A stretch of 64,000 bases of DNA from Hymenobacter polaris (lineage in GTDB: Bacteria > Bacteroidota > Bacteroidia > Cytophagales > Hymenobacteraceae): positions 806,001-870,000 of the forward strand of contig NZ_JABBGH010000001.1 of the NCBI RefSeq assembly GCF_012927305.1, written 5' to 3'. Below, piece after piece: positions 62,537 to 64,000 of the stretch. Positions within the stretch are counted from its first letter, which is position 1, and the number at the start of each line of letters is the position of its first letter. The notes below the pieces were generated by a model. That model was not told the origin of the DNA, searched no databases, and was given only the letters and a program-made list of their open reading frames with translations. The translations under genes and the position numbers were made by a program.

Positions 62537-63858
62537 GCCAGGCGCAGGCGCACGTGCAGCTGGCCTGCGGTTTCACGCAGGGCCAGCGGGGCACCGTGCA
62601 GCTCGGCAATGCGGTTGCTGAGCCAGAGGCCCAGGCCCGCCCCGCCGCTGAGCACGTCGGCTTGGTAGCGGGCAGTGGTCAGGCGCGCGAGGTCGCCCAG
62701 GGTGGTACGCAGGGGGTTGCTGACTTCGGCGTAGTAGTAGCCGGTGGCGGGCTCCTGCCCTAGGGCTACGCGCACGGCCGCCCCCGGCGGGGCGTGGCGC
62801 AGGGCGTTATCCAGCAGGTTGAGCACTACAGTAGTTAGCTTATCGGCGTCGGCCAGCACGCGGTAGTCGGGCACGGCTTCGTCCACGGCCAGCGTCAGCT
62901 GGCGGCCGGCGGCTTGGAAGCGCGGCAGCAGCTGGTCGGCGGCGGCCAGCACCAGTCCATCCAGGGCTACGGGGCGGTGCGTGAGGGGCAGGGCGTCGGA
63001 GCGCAGGCGGCTGACTAGCAGGAAATCTTCGACCAGGCGGCCTAGGCGCTCCAGCTCCTGGGCTTGCGCGTCCAGGGCGGGGCCTAGGCTGGCGGGCAGC
63101 TCGGGGGCCTGGCGCGTCACGGCCAGGCCGGTTTGCAGCACCGCCAGCGGGGTGCGCAGCTCGTGGGCCGCGGCGGCCAGGAAATTGTCTTGCAGCTCGG
63201 CGCCGGCTTGCAGGCGGTCCAGCATCCGGTTGAGGGCGTGGGCCAGCTCCTGCACCTCGTCGCCGGTTTGGGGCTCGGGCAGGCGCTCGGCGCCGGGCGT
63301 GGCCCCCATGCGGCGCGCGCCCTGGCTGATGCGCCGCAGCGGGCGCAGCACCCACCAGCCCAGCCCGGCGGCCAGGGCGGCGGCCAGCACCAGGCTGCCC
63401 GCCAGCGCTCCCCACAGCCCCAGGCGCACGCGCCGCAAGTCGGCGGCCACCGCCGCCGCGGGGTGGGCCAGCCACAGGCGCACCAGCACCGAGCGGCCGG
63501 CGTAGTCCGTGCTTTGACGCGTTAGCTGTACCCCGCGCAGGCCCGCCGGCAGCGCCCCGCCGGCCCGCAGCGCAAAGCCGGGCGAGTGAAACAGCTCGCG
63601 GGCGGGCGGGCCGCTGGCCTCCACCAGCACCCGCAGGCGCTCGCCGCGGCCCGGCAGCGGCACCACGGGCACGGCGCTGCTCACATCCACCTGCTCGAGC
63701 AGGGCGCGGGCGCGGGCGCGCAGGCGGGCATCGTCGCCCTGGTGCAGCACCCGCGCCACCTGCCGGTACTGCGCCGTGCCCACCAGCAGCGTCACGGCCC
63801 CGAAGATGAAGGCAAAGGCCAGCGCCAGCTGCCCCCGCAGCCCGGCCAGGGCCCTCAC
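62524..63858 (-). CDS. Two-component sensor histidine kinase
   Basis: The protein has 444 residues from a GTG start that overlaps the regulator's stop by four bases (GTGA), so the pair is coupled. Two membrane segments (about 9-28 and 145-170) frame a periplasmic sensor domain; HAMP follows (about 170-225). HisKA: FLAAAAHELRTPLAVLQT with the His. ATPase domain: NLLDNALRHAPPG and GAGLGLWLSNRIAELHG; the G1 box is reduced (no clear DxGxG, as VSNPLRTT stands there), so ATP binding may be altered. Signal unknown. Confidence 0.88.
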   Translation of the reverse strand: MRALAGLRGQLALAFAFIFGAVTLLVGTAQYRQVARVLHQGDDARLRARARALLEQVDVSSAVPVVPLPGRGERLRVLVEASGPPARELFHSPGFALRAGGALPAGLRGVQLTRQSTDYAGRSVLVRLWLAHPAAAVAADLRRVRLGLWGALAGSLVLAAALAAGLGWWVLRPLRRISQGARRMGATPGAERLPEPQTGDEVQELAHALNRMLDRLQAGAELQDNFLAAAAHELRTPLAVLQTGLAVTRQAPELPASLGPALDAQAQELERLGRLVEDFLLVSRLRSDALPLTHRPVALDGLVLAAADQLLPRFQAAGRQLTLAVDEAVPDYRVLADADKLTTVVLNLLDNALRHAPPGAAVRVALGQEPATGYYYAEVSNPLRTTLGDLARLTTARYQADVLSGGAGLGLWLSNRIAELHGAPLALRETAGQLHVRLRLAAAR

Positions 63859-64000
63859 GCGGCGGGGGCCGGGTTGCGCAGCCGGTAGCCGTGGCCCACC
63901 ACGGTTTCGAGCAGCGGCGGCCGGGTGGGAAAGGCGCGGTCGATTTTGCGGCGCAGCTGCGAAAGGTGCACCTCAATCACGTTCGAGCCCATGTCAAAGT
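63855..64000 (-). CDS. OmpR-family response regulator, C-terminal end only
   Basis: The last 47 codons before TGA are in the window: FDMGSNVIEVHLSQLRRKID, then LLETVVGHGYRLRNP. This is the end of the winged-helix DNA-binding domain (N.V.VH...LR.K, V.G.GYRL). The receiver domain lies beyond the window edge. It forms an operon with the kinase. Confidence 0.88.
   Translation of the reverse strand, partial: FDMGSNVIEVHLSQLRRKIDRAFPTRPPLLETVVGHGYRLRNPAPAA

Overview
The window looks like chromosomal DNA of a GC-rich Bacteroidota, most like Hymenobacter or a close relative (family-level inference). Support: a subtilase with a type IX secretion C-terminal domain, a CCDC81-type HU plus SPOR protein, TonB-dependent receptors with ExbB/ExbD/TonB, a bifunctional HisB, and promoters of the Bacteroidota form (TTG, about 21 nt, TAnnTTTG). 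GC is roughly two thirds by eye, with a few clearly lower-GC islands. The palindrome CCTAGG, often as CCCTAGGG, recurs about every 700 bp in genes and gaps, far above chance.

Layout. 1-5568: end of a TonB-dependent receptor-like gene, HU/SPOR cell-envelope protein, then exbB, exbD and tonB. 5726-9344: folC, a potassium-channel-like protein, trmB, and a TrpF-fold protein that lacks the TrpF catalytic motif. 9646-11498: GH29 fucosidase and a Dabb-domain protein. 11742-21264: mnmA, a lipoprotein, a T9SS subtilase, a zinc-ribbon protein, a VOC protein, rpe, a large TonB-dependent receptor, a 39-residue membrane peptide and an alpha/beta hydrolase.

21441-29759: complete histidine operon hisGDCBHAFIE. 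It is preceded by a promoter, a 33-codon leader peptide ending in five consecutive His codons then Arg and stop, and a hairpin/T-run region, which together look like a translational attenuator. 29896-32326: lower-GC accessory cassette of a HipA-like kinase overlapping a DUF3037 gene, and a divergent gene of unknown function, with a perfect 27-bp inverted repeat between them. This is the best candidate here for an undescribed system.

32581-48593: TPR protein, gyrA, small lipoprotein, HD hydrolase, gpsA, a HAD protein, a decayed EamA transporter, a GT-C-like membrane protein, maf, a DUF1015 protein, pdxH, a YqgE protein and a large DUF349 protein. 48711: tRNA-Thr(TGT) with promoter and terminator. 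49028-49409: two tiny lipoprotein genes, one probably truncated.

49499-60725: potassium-uptake locus on the minus strand: a 31-residue membrane peptide, kdpF, kdpA, kdpB, kdpC, a porin, a KdpD reduced to its sensor half, and a separate histidine kinase. A sigma-54-type response regulator lies upstream beyond a 414-bp nested palindrome. REP-like palindromes sit inside the operon at both the kdpA/kdpB and kdpB/kdpC junctions. 61010-64000: lipoprotein, GH-A-clan hydrolase, and a histidine kinase overlapping the end of an OmpR-type regulator that runs off the window.
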